From: JABFRJ01 sp031379035
GTDB lineage: Bacteria; Pseudomonadota; Alphaproteobacteria; Rhizobiales; Hyphomicrobiaceae
Assembly (NCBI GenBank): GCA_031379035.1
Contig: JANNEU010000113.1
Span: forward strand, 1-5,384
Reading direction: 5' to 3'
Length of the DNA stretch: 5,384 nucleotides
Part shown: in pieces, positions 1 to 5,384 of the stretch
Position numbering within the stretch: position 1 is the stretch's first letter
Layout: the number at the start of each line of letters is the position of its first letter
The notes under the pieces: model-generated
Database searches by the model: none
What the model saw: the letters and a program-made list of their open reading frames with translations, nothing else
What the model was told of the DNA's origin: nothing
Made by a program: the position numbers and the translations under genes

Positions 1-812
1 GTCAGATTGCGGTTTGACGCGGACCACTTGCTCATCTGCTCTTGCAGCGCGGCCTGCGCGTAGGCGTCCTCACGGCTGGTGTGGGAGAACAGTTTGACCG
101 TCGAAATGTTGGTGTAGCTGTCGACGATGCGGCCGACGAGCATGGAGCGCGCTTCCGCAGCCTCGGTCGATAACGTCTGAATGCGCGGCACGAAGTGGCG
201 CAAAGCAATGACATACGCCGCCATCCATGCCAGCAAGGGCAAGGCCAGACGCCAGTCGGCGGCAGCAAACAGAAACAGCGTGCCGAGAAAATGCACTGCT
301 GCGTACCAGAGGCTGTCGATGAGATTGAGCGCCGACTCGCGCACTGCCTGCGCGTTCTGCATGATCTTGTTGGCGACACGACCAGCGAAATCGTTCTGGA
401 AGAACCCGATGCTCTGCCGCAGCACGTAACGATGCGTGTCCCAACGGATCCGCGTCGTCAGCGGCGGGCTAATCATCTGATTTTTGATCAGATCATGAAC
501 CGTGGACACCACTGGCCGGACCAGCAGCGCCACAACGGCCATGCCAATCAGCTGCGACTTGTGGTCTGACAGAAACGTTTCGGGGGTCGCTGCCGTACGC
601 ATCTGATCAACGAGGCTGCCAACATAAGAACCCAGCCATACCTCGATCAGCGAACCCGCGCCGCCGACCACCAGCAGCAATGCAAACACCGGCCAGACCG
701 GGTCGAGAAAGTGCCGGTAGTAGGCGAGCAACGTGCCCGGCGGCTTGGCAGGCTCCGCTTCCCGGAACACGGGAATACGCGTCTCGAACCAACGATAGAT
801 GTCCGTCAACAT
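1..812 (-). CDS. ABC exporter, ATP-binding/permease half-transporter (N-terminal part, cut by left edge)
   Basis: This is the first 270 residues of a fused membrane-ATPase ABC transporter of the type I exporter (ABCB/MsbA-like) class, which sits in the inner membrane and usually exports lipids, drugs or peptides. Only the membrane domain is in the window; Walker A, signature and Walker B lie beyond base 1. Hydrophobic stretches lie near residues 39-60, 88-105, 168-186 and 188-206. Between the second and third is a stretch typical of the first cytoplasmic loop (SIGFFQNDFAGRVANKI, residues 134-150). A second conserved family stretch, GRIVDSYTNISTVKLFSH, covers 227-244. The start at 812 gives MLTDIYRWFE followed by a Pro-rich lead, which resembles other alphaproteobacterial members. 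An in-frame ATG at 854 would add 14 residues, and neither start has a strong ribosome binding site. The gene diverges from the DUF992 gene. The substrate cannot be told from the sequence. Confidence 0.87.
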   Translation of the reverse strand, partial: MLTDIYRWFETRIPVFREAEPAKPPGTLLAYYRHFLDPVWPVFALLLVVGGAGSLIEVWLGSYVGSLVDQMRTAATPETFLSDHKSQLIGMAVVALLVRPVVSTVHDLIKNQMISPPLTTRIRWDTHRYVLRQSIGFFQNDFAGRVANKIMQNAQAVRESALNLIDSLWYAAVHFLGTLFLFAAADWRLALPLLAWMAAYVIALRHFVPRIQTLSTEAAEARSMLVGRIVDSYTNISTVKLFSHTSREDAYAQAALQEQMSKWSASNRNL

Positions 813-879
813 GAAGTGCTGCCCAAACTGAAATGCGCGGCCCAGCGATCCCATCGGACCGCTGCCGCGCTGATCGACG

Positions 880-909
880 ATGATACGACGCCGGTGACCG
901 TCGGCGCAA
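880..909 (-). promoter_or_regulatory. Possible sigma70-like promoter for the ABC exporter gene
   Basis: Read on the minus strand, TTGCGC (909-904) and TATCAT (885-880) are separated by 18 bases. TATCAT matches the -10 consensus at five of six positions, but the -35 matches only three. Transcription would start near 873, ahead of both possible ATG starts (854 and 812). This is a by-eye match in a GC-rich genome and therefore weak evidence. Confidence 0.28.
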
Positions 910-962
910 CACTCCCTGCATGAGCTGCCGACACCGCGCTCTGCCCCCAGGTCGAAGCACAA

Positions 963-990
963 TTCACTGCGGACGCAAACTCGCCATACT
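963..990 (+). promoter_or_regulatory. Possible sigma70-like promoter for the DUF992 gene
   Basis: TTCACT (963-968) and CATACT (985-990) are separated by 16 bases, each matching the sigma70 consensus at four of six positions. They lie about 55 bases upstream of the DUF992 start codon. This is a plausible placement but a weak match, and the rest of the divergent intergenic stretch (813-1044) shows no clear operator or repeat. Confidence 0.27.
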
Positions 991-1033
991 GTTACCGCCA
1001 CCTTCGCCCAACGTCACGCGAATCTGCGGTCAA

Positions 1034-1040
1034 GGGAGAG
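1034..1040 (+). promoter_or_regulatory. Ribosome binding site of the DUF992 gene
   Basis: GGGAGAG, preceded by AA, lies four bases before the ATG at 1045. It is a strong purine-rich Shine-Dalgarno match and fixes the start of the small exported protein. Confidence 0.7.
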
Positions 1041-1044
1041 CAAT

Positions 1045-1521
1045 ATGAAACGCTTGAATTCAGCAGCTGGCGCGGTCTTGTTGCTCGCAGCAGCCACCAC
1101 GGCTGCCACCCGCGCTGAAGCCAAAGTCGCCGTCGGCACACTCAACTGCTCCAGCCCCGGCGGCATCGGCTACATCATCGGCTCTAAGAAGTCTTACAGC
1201 TGCCGGTTCACGCCCAACGACGGCCGCCCTGCCGAATACTACCGCGGCTCGATTACCAACATCGGACTCGATGTCGGCATCACCGGCAGGACAGTTTTGG
1301 TCTGGGCGGTGGCTGCGTCATCAAGTGACGCACGCCGGCCTGGTGTTCTGTCCGGCAACTACGCCGGCGTCGCTGTCGATGGATCGATCGGTGTTGGCGG
1401 TGGCGGCAAGGCGCTGCTTGGTGGCTGGCGGAACTCCGTCACGCTGCAACCGCTGAGTGCCCAGGCGCAGTCAGGGCTCAATCTCGCGATCGGCGTTTCG
1501 GGACTGAAGCTCAGGCAGTAA
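1045..1521 (+). CDS. DUF992 family exported protein of unknown function
   Basis: This is a 158-residue protein with a clear Sec signal peptide: MKR, a hydrophobic Ala/Leu-rich core (about residues 7-23) and an AEA cleavage motif at 24-26, so the mature protein would start at Lys27. The mature part is rich in Gly, Ser and Val. It shows the pattern I associate with DUF992: GTLNCSSPGGIGYIIGS (31-47), a second Cys in SYSCRF (50-55), a GLDVGITG stretch (74-81), VWAV (86-89), Gly repeats around 114-127, and a closing LQPLSAQAQSGLNLAIGVSG (134-153). The two mature cysteines, C35 and C53, could form a disulphide in the periplasm. No lipobox, transmembrane anchor or catalytic motif is seen. The length fits the family, whose function is unknown to me. 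It has its own ribosome binding site, diverges from the ABC exporter gene and converges on murB, so it is probably monocistronic. Family assignment is from memory of the sequence pattern. Confidence 0.85.
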   Translation: MKRLNSAAGAVLLLAAATTAATRAEAKVAVGTLNCSSPGGIGYIIGSKKSYSCRFTPNDGRPAEYYRGSITNIGLDVGITGRTVLVWAVAASSSDARRPGVLSGNYAGVAVDGSIGVGGGGKALLGGWRNSVTLQPLSAQAQSGLNLAIGVSGLKLRQ

Positions 1522-1539
1522 AAGCGCCCACGCGTCGAC

Positions 1540-2496
1540 TTATCCGAGCGCCAGAGCCTCGCCTGATGGCCTGCCGGGCAAAGGCTGACCGAGTCGGATG
1601 ATTTCCCACTCAAGGGTGACGCCGGAATGCGCTTTGACGCGTGCGCGAACGGTTTCGCCTAGACGCTCTATGTCTTCGCCCGATGCGCCATGGTCGTTGA
1701 TCAGGAAGTTGCAATGCATCTCGGAGACTTTTGCGCCTCCGACCCGCAGGCCACGGCAACCCGCCGCATCAATTAACTTCCACGAGCTGTTGCCCGTCGG
1801 GTTCTTGAACGTCGATCCGCCCGTGCGATCCTTGATCGGTTGATTGGCCTCGCGATAGTCAGCCACTTCCTGCATCTGCTTCTGGATCTCGGCTGGATCG
1901 CCCGGCGTGCCCTGATAGGTCGCCTCGGTAAAAATCCAATCGCTGGGAATTCCGCAATGGCGATATGTGAATTTCATATCGGCCAGTGACAGCACATGCA
2001 CGTTGCCTGCACGATCCACCGCGCGTGCGCCGATCAAACAATCCTTGGTTTCTGTGCCGTGCGCGCCCGCATTCATACGCAACGCTCCGCCGATGGAACC
2101 GGGGATGCCGCGATAGAATGCAAGCCCCATGATACCTGCATCCCCCGCCGCCCGCGCCACCTTTACATCCGGCACCACCGTACCCGCCCGCACCTTGTTT
2201 CCTGGCTCTACGACGACATCGCCGAAGCCACGCCCCAGCCGAATCACAACGCCCTTCACGCCACCGTCACGCACCAGGAGGTTCGAGCCGAGGCCAACGA
2301 CAATGACCGGCAGCTCGTTCGGCGCATGCTTTAGGAAGTAAGCGAGGTCCGATTCATCCTGTGGTGTGAACAGCACCTGCGCCGGCCCACCGACACGGAA
2401 CCACGTGATATCCGCCATCGGTGCATTGGGGATCAATCGACCGCGCAACTCGGGCATCGCGCTTTTGAGATCAGCCGTGATATCCGCAAAGCTCAT
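1540..2496 (-). CDS. murB: UDP-N-acetylenolpyruvoylglucosamine reductase (MurB)
   Basis: MurB is a cytoplasmic FAD enzyme that reduces UDP-GlcNAc-enolpyruvate to UDP-MurNAc with NADPH. The 318-residue length fits the shorter (type II) MurB class. The FAD-binding domain shows WFRVGGPA (32-39), GLGSNLLVRDGG (68-79) and YRGIPGSIGGALRMNAGAHG (128-147). The substrate and catalytic region shows FTYRHCG with R179 and GGSTFKNP with the proton-donor serine S228. The C-terminal LEWEIIRLG (295-303) carries the conserved glutamate, probably E298. Many relatives have Ser where this protein has C181, after YRH. The start at 2496 is chosen because its ATG overlaps the murC TGA (ATGA) and gives the usual MSFADI beginning; a weak GGAA lies seven bases upstream. 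An ATG at 2541 would add 15 atypical residues inside murC. It is the last gene of the mur group and is followed by the convergent DUF992 gene after 18 bases. Confidence 0.96.
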   Translation of the reverse strand: MSFADITADLKSAMPELRGRLIPNAPMADITWFRVGGPAQVLFTPQDESDLAYFLKHAPNELPVIVVGLGSNLLVRDGGVKGVVIRLGRGFGDVVVEPGNKVRAGTVVPDVKVARAAGDAGIMGLAFYRGIPGSIGGALRMNAGAHGTETKDCLIGARAVDRAGNVHVLSLADMKFTYRHCGIPSDWIFTEATYQGTPGDPAEIQKQMQEVADYREANQPIKDRTGGSTFKNPTGNSSWKLIDAAGCRGLRVGGAKVSEMHCNFLINDHGASGEDIERLGETVRARVKAHSGVTLEWEIIRLGQPLPGRPSGEALALG

Positions 2497-3929
2497 TGCG
2501 CAATTCCGGTCGTCAGCCAGTTCGGCAGGGCGTGGGCCCATTCTGTGCTTTGACCGGCACCGAAGCAGAGCACAGTGTCGCCGGGGAGGGCGAGTTGGCG
2601 GATGTGATGGGCCAGATCGGGTGCGGCATCGACTGACCTCACATTGGGATGGCCGGACCGCGCAATTGCCTCCGCCAATGCCCTGTGCGTGATGCCCTCG
2701 ATGGGCGGCTCACCGGCGGTGTACATTGGCCCAACGATGACAACATCGGCGTCTTTGAAGGCACCCGTGAATTCGGCGAATAAGTCGCGCAGCCGCGTGT
2801 AGCGATGTGGCTCGCAGATGGCGATCACCTTGCTGCCACGTTGCGCACCAGCGCGCGCGGCCTTGAGCACTGCGGTGATTTCGACGGGATGGTGCCCGTA
2901 GTCGTCGAAGAACTCGACCTCGTTCCAGATGCCCGTCGGCTGATAGCGGCGCTTAACGCCGGCAAACTTGGCAAGCCCATCGCGGATCTGCGCATCTGAG
3001 AGACCAATATCGCTCGCCACTGCGAACGCCGCCAATGCATTGAGCGCGTTGTGCTCGCCGGGGACGGGCACCTCGAGGCTCTCAAGACGCCGCGCGCCAC
3101 CAGTGACGCGTGCGCCCAGTTCGGCGTCAAACGTGGTCATCCTGCCGGCGACGCGGACACGCAGCAGTTTGAGATCAGCGTCATCACTGCGGCCATAGGT
3201 CAGCAAGCGCCGTCCATCAGCCCTGAGGCCCAGTTGATCAATCATCCCGCGCGCGACTGGGTGATCGACACAGGCGACCGCCAGTCCATAGAACGGGATC
3301 TGCTTGAAAAATTGGGCGAACTCGCGATGCATGTTCTCGACCGTGCCGAAGTAATCCAGGTGCTCGGGGTCGATGTTCGTGACCACACCGATCTCGGTGG
3401 GCAGTGCCACAAACGTGCCGTCGCTCTCGTCAGCTTCGACCACCATCCAGCGGCCTTTGCCGAGCCGCGCATTCGTGCCCCAGTCCAGCACGATACCACC
3501 GGTGATCACCGTCGGATCGGTGCCGCCGTGGGTTAGCAGATGCGCGATCAGTGACGTGGTCGTTGTCTTGCCGTGCGTGCCCGTTACTGACACTGTCGAA
3601 TAGAGCCGCATGATCTCGGCCAGAATTTCCGCTCGCCGTAGAATGCGCAGCCCTTTGGCGCGCGCCGCATCAAGCTCTGGATTGCCAACCTTCACCGCAG
3701 TCGAGATCACCACCAGTTCCGCGCCGATCAGATTGACCGCCGCGTGCCCAACGAAGACGCGCATGCCCAATTGACGAAGCCGCGCGACGTTTGCGCCATC
3801 GCTCTTATCGCTGCCCTGAATGGTATAGCCACGTGCATGCAGCACTTCGGCAATAGCGCTCATGCCAATACCGCCGATGCCGACGATGTGGATGGGCCCG
3901 AGCTGGTCTGGCATGCGCATGGTTGGCAT
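2493..3929 (-). CDS. murC: UDP-N-acetylmuramate--L-alanine ligase (MurC)
   Basis: MurC is the cytoplasmic ATP-dependent ligase that joins L-alanine to UDP-MurNAc, the first amino acid of the stem peptide. The 478 residues cover all three Mur ligase domains. The N-terminal nucleotide-sugar fold has HIVGIGGIGMSAIAEVL (14-30). The central ATPase has the P-loop GTHGKTTT (117-124), EADESDG (165-171), the NIDPEHLDYF stretch (185-194) and GEHNALNALAA (291-301). The C-terminal domain has KRRYQ (326-330), DDYGHHPVEI (342-351) and PHRYTR (374-379). The motifs I know for MurC are all intact. The ATG at 3929 is preferred because AGGGGG (3945-3940) lies ten bases upstream and it gives the family-like MPTMRMPDQLGPIH. 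A GTG at 3956 would add nine residues, and an ATG at 3920 would shorten the protein by three. The TGA stop overlaps the murB start. Confidence 0.97.
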   Translation of the reverse strand: MPTMRMPDQLGPIHIVGIGGIGMSAIAEVLHARGYTIQGSDKSDGANVARLRQLGMRVFVGHAAVNLIGAELVVISTAVKVGNPELDAARAKGLRILRRAEILAEIMRLYSTVSVTGTHGKTTTTSLIAHLLTHGGTDPTVITGGIVLDWGTNARLGKGRWMVVEADESDGTFVALPTEIGVVTNIDPEHLDYFGTVENMHREFAQFFKQIPFYGLAVACVDHPVARGMIDQLGLRADGRRLLTYGRSDDADLKLLRVRVAGRMTTFDAELGARVTGGARRLESLEVPVPGEHNALNALAAFAVASDIGLSDAQIRDGLAKFAGVKRRYQPTGIWNEVEFFDDYGHHPVEITAVLKAARAGAQRGSKVIAICEPHRYTRLRDLFAEFTGAFKDADVVIVGPMYTAGEPPIEGITHRALAEAIARSGHPNVRSVDAAPDLAHHIRQLALPGDTVLCFGAGQSTEWAHALPNWLTTGIAQ

Positions 3930-3939
3930 CCATTCTTTA

Positions 3940-3945
3940 CCCCCT
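3940..3945 (-). promoter_or_regulatory. Ribosome binding site of murC
   Basis: On the minus strand AGGGGG precedes the ATG at 3929 by ten bases. Spacing is slightly long, but it is the only strong purine run near the candidate starts and favours 3929 over the GTG at 3956. Confidence 0.5.
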
Positions 3946-3977
3946 ACCCTTCGCACTTCTGCAACGGGTCAAAGGGT
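3946..3977 (-). other. Inverted repeat in the murG-murC gap
   Basis: On the minus strand ACCCTT (3977-3972) can pair perfectly with AAGGGT (3951-3946) around a 20-base loop. The structure begins a few bases after the murG stop and ends right against the murC ribosome binding site. There is no T run, so it is not a typical intrinsic terminator. It could modulate murC translation or processing, or be chance; six base pairs with a long loop is modest. Confidence 0.3.
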
Positions 3978-3979
3978 TC

Positions 3980-5113
3980 TTAGACTGTCGCTGGTGTCCA
4001 GCGGCCCATGAGCTCTTCGACGAGATTGGCCAACAGTACGACCGCGTTCGGACGACCCGAGATGCGTGCGGCAGACGCCATCGCAGCCAACCGGCCCGGA
4101 TCGTCCAGCAGTTGACCGATTTCCGCTGCCATCCGATCAATCGTCAGATCTTTCTGCTCGATCGCCAGTGCGCCACCGGCTGACGCAAGCCGCTGCGCAT
4201 TGTTAAGCTGGTCGTTGTCGAGCGCGTGTGGCAGCGGGACTAGGATGGAAGGCCTGCCCATCACGGTCAGCTCAGACACTGTCGATGCGCCAGCGCGGCC
4301 GATCACCAGGTGCGCCTGCGCCATCGCCTCTGGCAAGTTGGGGAAGAATGGCGCGACCGTCGCCGTGATGCCGTTGGTCTTGTAGATCGCCTCAACACGC
4401 GCCACGTCTTCTTCGCGGGCCTGTTGGACGACACGTAGCGCTGCGCGCGCTTCCGGTGGATAAGTCGCAAGAGCTGCTGGCACGGTGTCAGAGAAGAAGC
4501 GCGCGCCCTGGCTGCCGCCGAACACGAGCAACTGGAATGGTCCGGTGGTCGCTGGCGGCGTATAGGCTTGCCGCGCCCATTCGAGCACCACGTCGCGCAC
4601 GGGATTGCCGGTGAAACGCGCCTTCGAGGCAATACCGACATCGACGCCTTTAACGCCGTGGAACGATGTGGCGATGGCGGTGACGCGCCGCGACAGAAAT
4701 CTGTTGGCGCGACCCAGCACCGCGTTCTGTTCGTGGATGGCAGTCGGAATGCCTTTCATGCGCGCCGCCAGCATGGGTGGCAGGCTCGGATAGCCGCCAA
4801 AGCCGATGACGGCTTTCGGTGCCACCTCGGCCATGATCTGACGCGCTTTTGCAACGCCGCGTGCGAGCGCTGTACCCGTTCTTGCCATCGCCACCGGCGA
4901 CCGGCCGCGAATTGTATCGGATGGCACTGCGAAGATGTTGCGGGCGGGAAAGTCGCTGCCGTATCGATCTCCGCGCATATCAGTGATGAGATCGACGATG
5001 ATATCGCGACGCTTTAATTCCTGCGCCAACGCGAGCGCGGGGAAGAGATGCCCGCCGGTGCCGCCGGCGGCCAGCATGACACCGCCCTGAGCCTTATCTG
5101 CCGCGCCTGTCAC
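3980..5113 (-). CDS. murG: Undecaprenyl-diphospho-MurNAc-pentapeptide GlcNAc transferase (MurG)
   Basis: MurG is the peripheral inner-membrane glycosyltransferase that moves GlcNAc from UDP-GlcNAc onto lipid I to make lipid II. The 377-residue protein has the GT28 two-domain layout. The N-terminal acceptor domain shows AAGGTGGHLFPALALA (15-30, the first Gly-rich loop with H22), GFGGYPSLPP (104-113) and HEQNAVLGRANR (127-138). The C-terminal donor domain shows GNPVR (169-173), VFGGSQGARFF (197-207), GRAGASTVSEL (272-282) and LDNDQLNNAQRL (298-309). All expected motifs are present. It starts with GTG at 5113, which overlaps the murD TGA as GTGA; AGAGG (5123-5119) lies five bases upstream and supports this start. 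In many bacteria ftsW lies between murD and murG, but here nothing does. The TAA stop is about 50 bases before murC. Confidence 0.97.
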   Translation of the reverse strand: MTGAADKAQGGVMLAAGGTGGHLFPALALAQELKRRDIIVDLITDMRGDRYGSDFPARNIFAVPSDTIRGRSPVAMARTGTALARGVAKARQIMAEVAPKAVIGFGGYPSLPPMLAARMKGIPTAIHEQNAVLGRANRFLSRRVTAIATSFHGVKGVDVGIASKARFTGNPVRDVVLEWARQAYTPPATTGPFQLLVFGGSQGARFFSDTVPAALATYPPEARAALRVVQQAREEDVARVEAIYKTNGITATVAPFFPNLPEAMAQAHLVIGRAGASTVSELTVMGRPSILVPLPHALDNDQLNNAQRLASAGGALAIEQKDLTIDRMAAEIGQLLDDPGRLAAMASAARISGRPNAVVLLANLVEELMGRWTPATV

Positions 5114-5384
5114 GTGAACCTCTTTTTCTCGAATCCGGGCAGGGCTTCCGCCAGCGCCCGGAAATGGTCACCACGATGTTCGAAACTCTTGTACTGGTCG
5201 TAGGACGCGCACGCCGGCGAAAGCAAGATCACCGGCTCTTTTTCAGTGGATTGCGCTGCGTCGCGCACAGCGCTCGCCAACGCAACATCCAGCGTGCCGC
5301 ACATCTCATACACCACTTTTACACCGAGCGTGTTGGCAAACTCTGGAGCGCACTGGCCCACGAGATACGCCTTCGAGACTCGGC
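5110..5384 (-). CDS. murD: UDP-N-acetylmuramoyl-L-alanine--D-glutamate ligase (MurD), C-terminal part, cut by right edge
   Basis: These are the last 90 residues of MurD, the cytoplasmic ATP-dependent ligase that adds D-glutamate to UDP-MurNAc-L-Ala. The fragment lies in the C-terminal ligase domain. It opens with KAYLVGQCAPEFANTLG, which resembles the MurD stretch where the chain compares as a Rossmann-like fold. It then has CGTLDVALASAV and the hallmark LLSPACASYDQYKSFEHRGD followed by HF, before ending FEKKRFT. The SPACASYDQYKSFEHRG pattern separates MurD from MurC, MurE and MurF. The reading frame stays open to the right edge, so the central ATPase and N-terminal domains lie outside. The TGA stop overlaps the murG GTG start by the GTGA arrangement. 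A GTG at 5361 is an internal valine codon, not a start. Confidence 0.95.
   Translation of the reverse strand, partial: RVSKAYLVGQCAPEFANTLGVKVVYEMCGTLDVALASAVRDAAQSTEKEPVILLSPACASYDQYKSFEHRGDHFRALAEALPGFEKKRFT
5119..5123 (-). promoter_or_regulatory. Ribosome binding site of murG, inside the murD 3' end
   Basis: AGAGG on the minus strand, in a purine-rich run, lies five bases before the murG GTG start. It sits within the last codons of murD, which fits translational coupling and decides for the GTG start at 5113. Confidence 0.55.

Noticed and set aside
70..444. Minus-strand 124-residue frame inside the ABC exporter gene
   Set aside because: Same strand but wrong frame relative to the clear membrane-domain translation; composition is that of an out-of-frame shadow.
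607..960. Minus-strand 117-residue frame crossing the 5' end of the ABC exporter gene
   Set aside because: It is Arg/Gly/Ser-rich with no family pattern, while the other frame over the same bases gives a convincing ABC membrane domain.
1522..1539. Bidirectional terminator between the convergent DUF992 and murB genes
   Set aside because: Only a three-base stem (GCG/CGC) followed by a short T run is visible on the minus strand, too short to call a terminator.
2497..2541. Longer MurB start at 2541
   Set aside because: The added residues are atypical and lie within the end of murC; the ATGA overlap start at 2496 gives the usual family N-terminus.
3051..3536. Plus-strand 161-residue open frame opposite murC
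   Set aside because: Lies wholly antisense to intact murC motifs; long antisense frames are expected in GC-rich genes and no domain is recognisable.
3930..3956. Longer MurC start at the GTG 3956
   Set aside because: It would add nine residues unlike the family and place the strong AGGGGG site inside the coding region; the ATG at 3929 fits better.
4568..5017. Plus-strand 149-residue open frame opposite murG
   Set aside because: Antisense to conserved murG sequence, rich in His/Arg/Cys, no ribosome binding site or family pattern seen.

Overview
The window reads as part of an alphaproteobacterial chromosome. It is GC-rich by eye, with long open frames on the strand opposite real genes. It carries a MurD-MurG-MurC-MurB set with alphaproteobacterial-looking sequences, and a DUF992-type exported protein, a family I know mainly from Alphaproteobacteria. 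I cannot name the genus; the class is an inference from protein character, not from a search.

Right-hand part (1540-5384, all minus strand): four cytoplasmic peptidoglycan-precursor genes in transcription order murD (3' end only, running off the right edge), murG, murC and murB. The murD/murG junction is a GTGA overlap and the murC/murB junction an ATGA overlap; murG and murC are separated by about 50 bases. This looks like one translationally coupled operon. MurB and MurC complete UDP-MurNAc and add L-Ala, MurD adds D-Glu, and MurG turns lipid I into lipid II at the membrane. ftsW, which commonly lies between murD and murG in division/cell-wall clusters, is not there, and ddl, ftsQ, ftsA and ftsZ do not follow murB.

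Middle (1045-1521, plus strand): a small exported protein of the DUF992 type with its own clear ribosome binding site. It converges on murB with 18 bases between the stop codons.

Left-hand part (1-812, minus strand): the first 270 residues of a type I ABC exporter half-transporter (membrane domain), cut by the left edge before its ATPase domain. It diverges from the DUF992 gene across about 230 bases that hold only weak promoter candidates.

I see no RNA gene, mobile element, CRISPR array or long repeat. The window is mostly housekeeping envelope biosynthesis. The unusual points are the compact murD-murG junction without ftsW, the end of the cluster at murB, and the uncharacterised DUF992 protein beside it.
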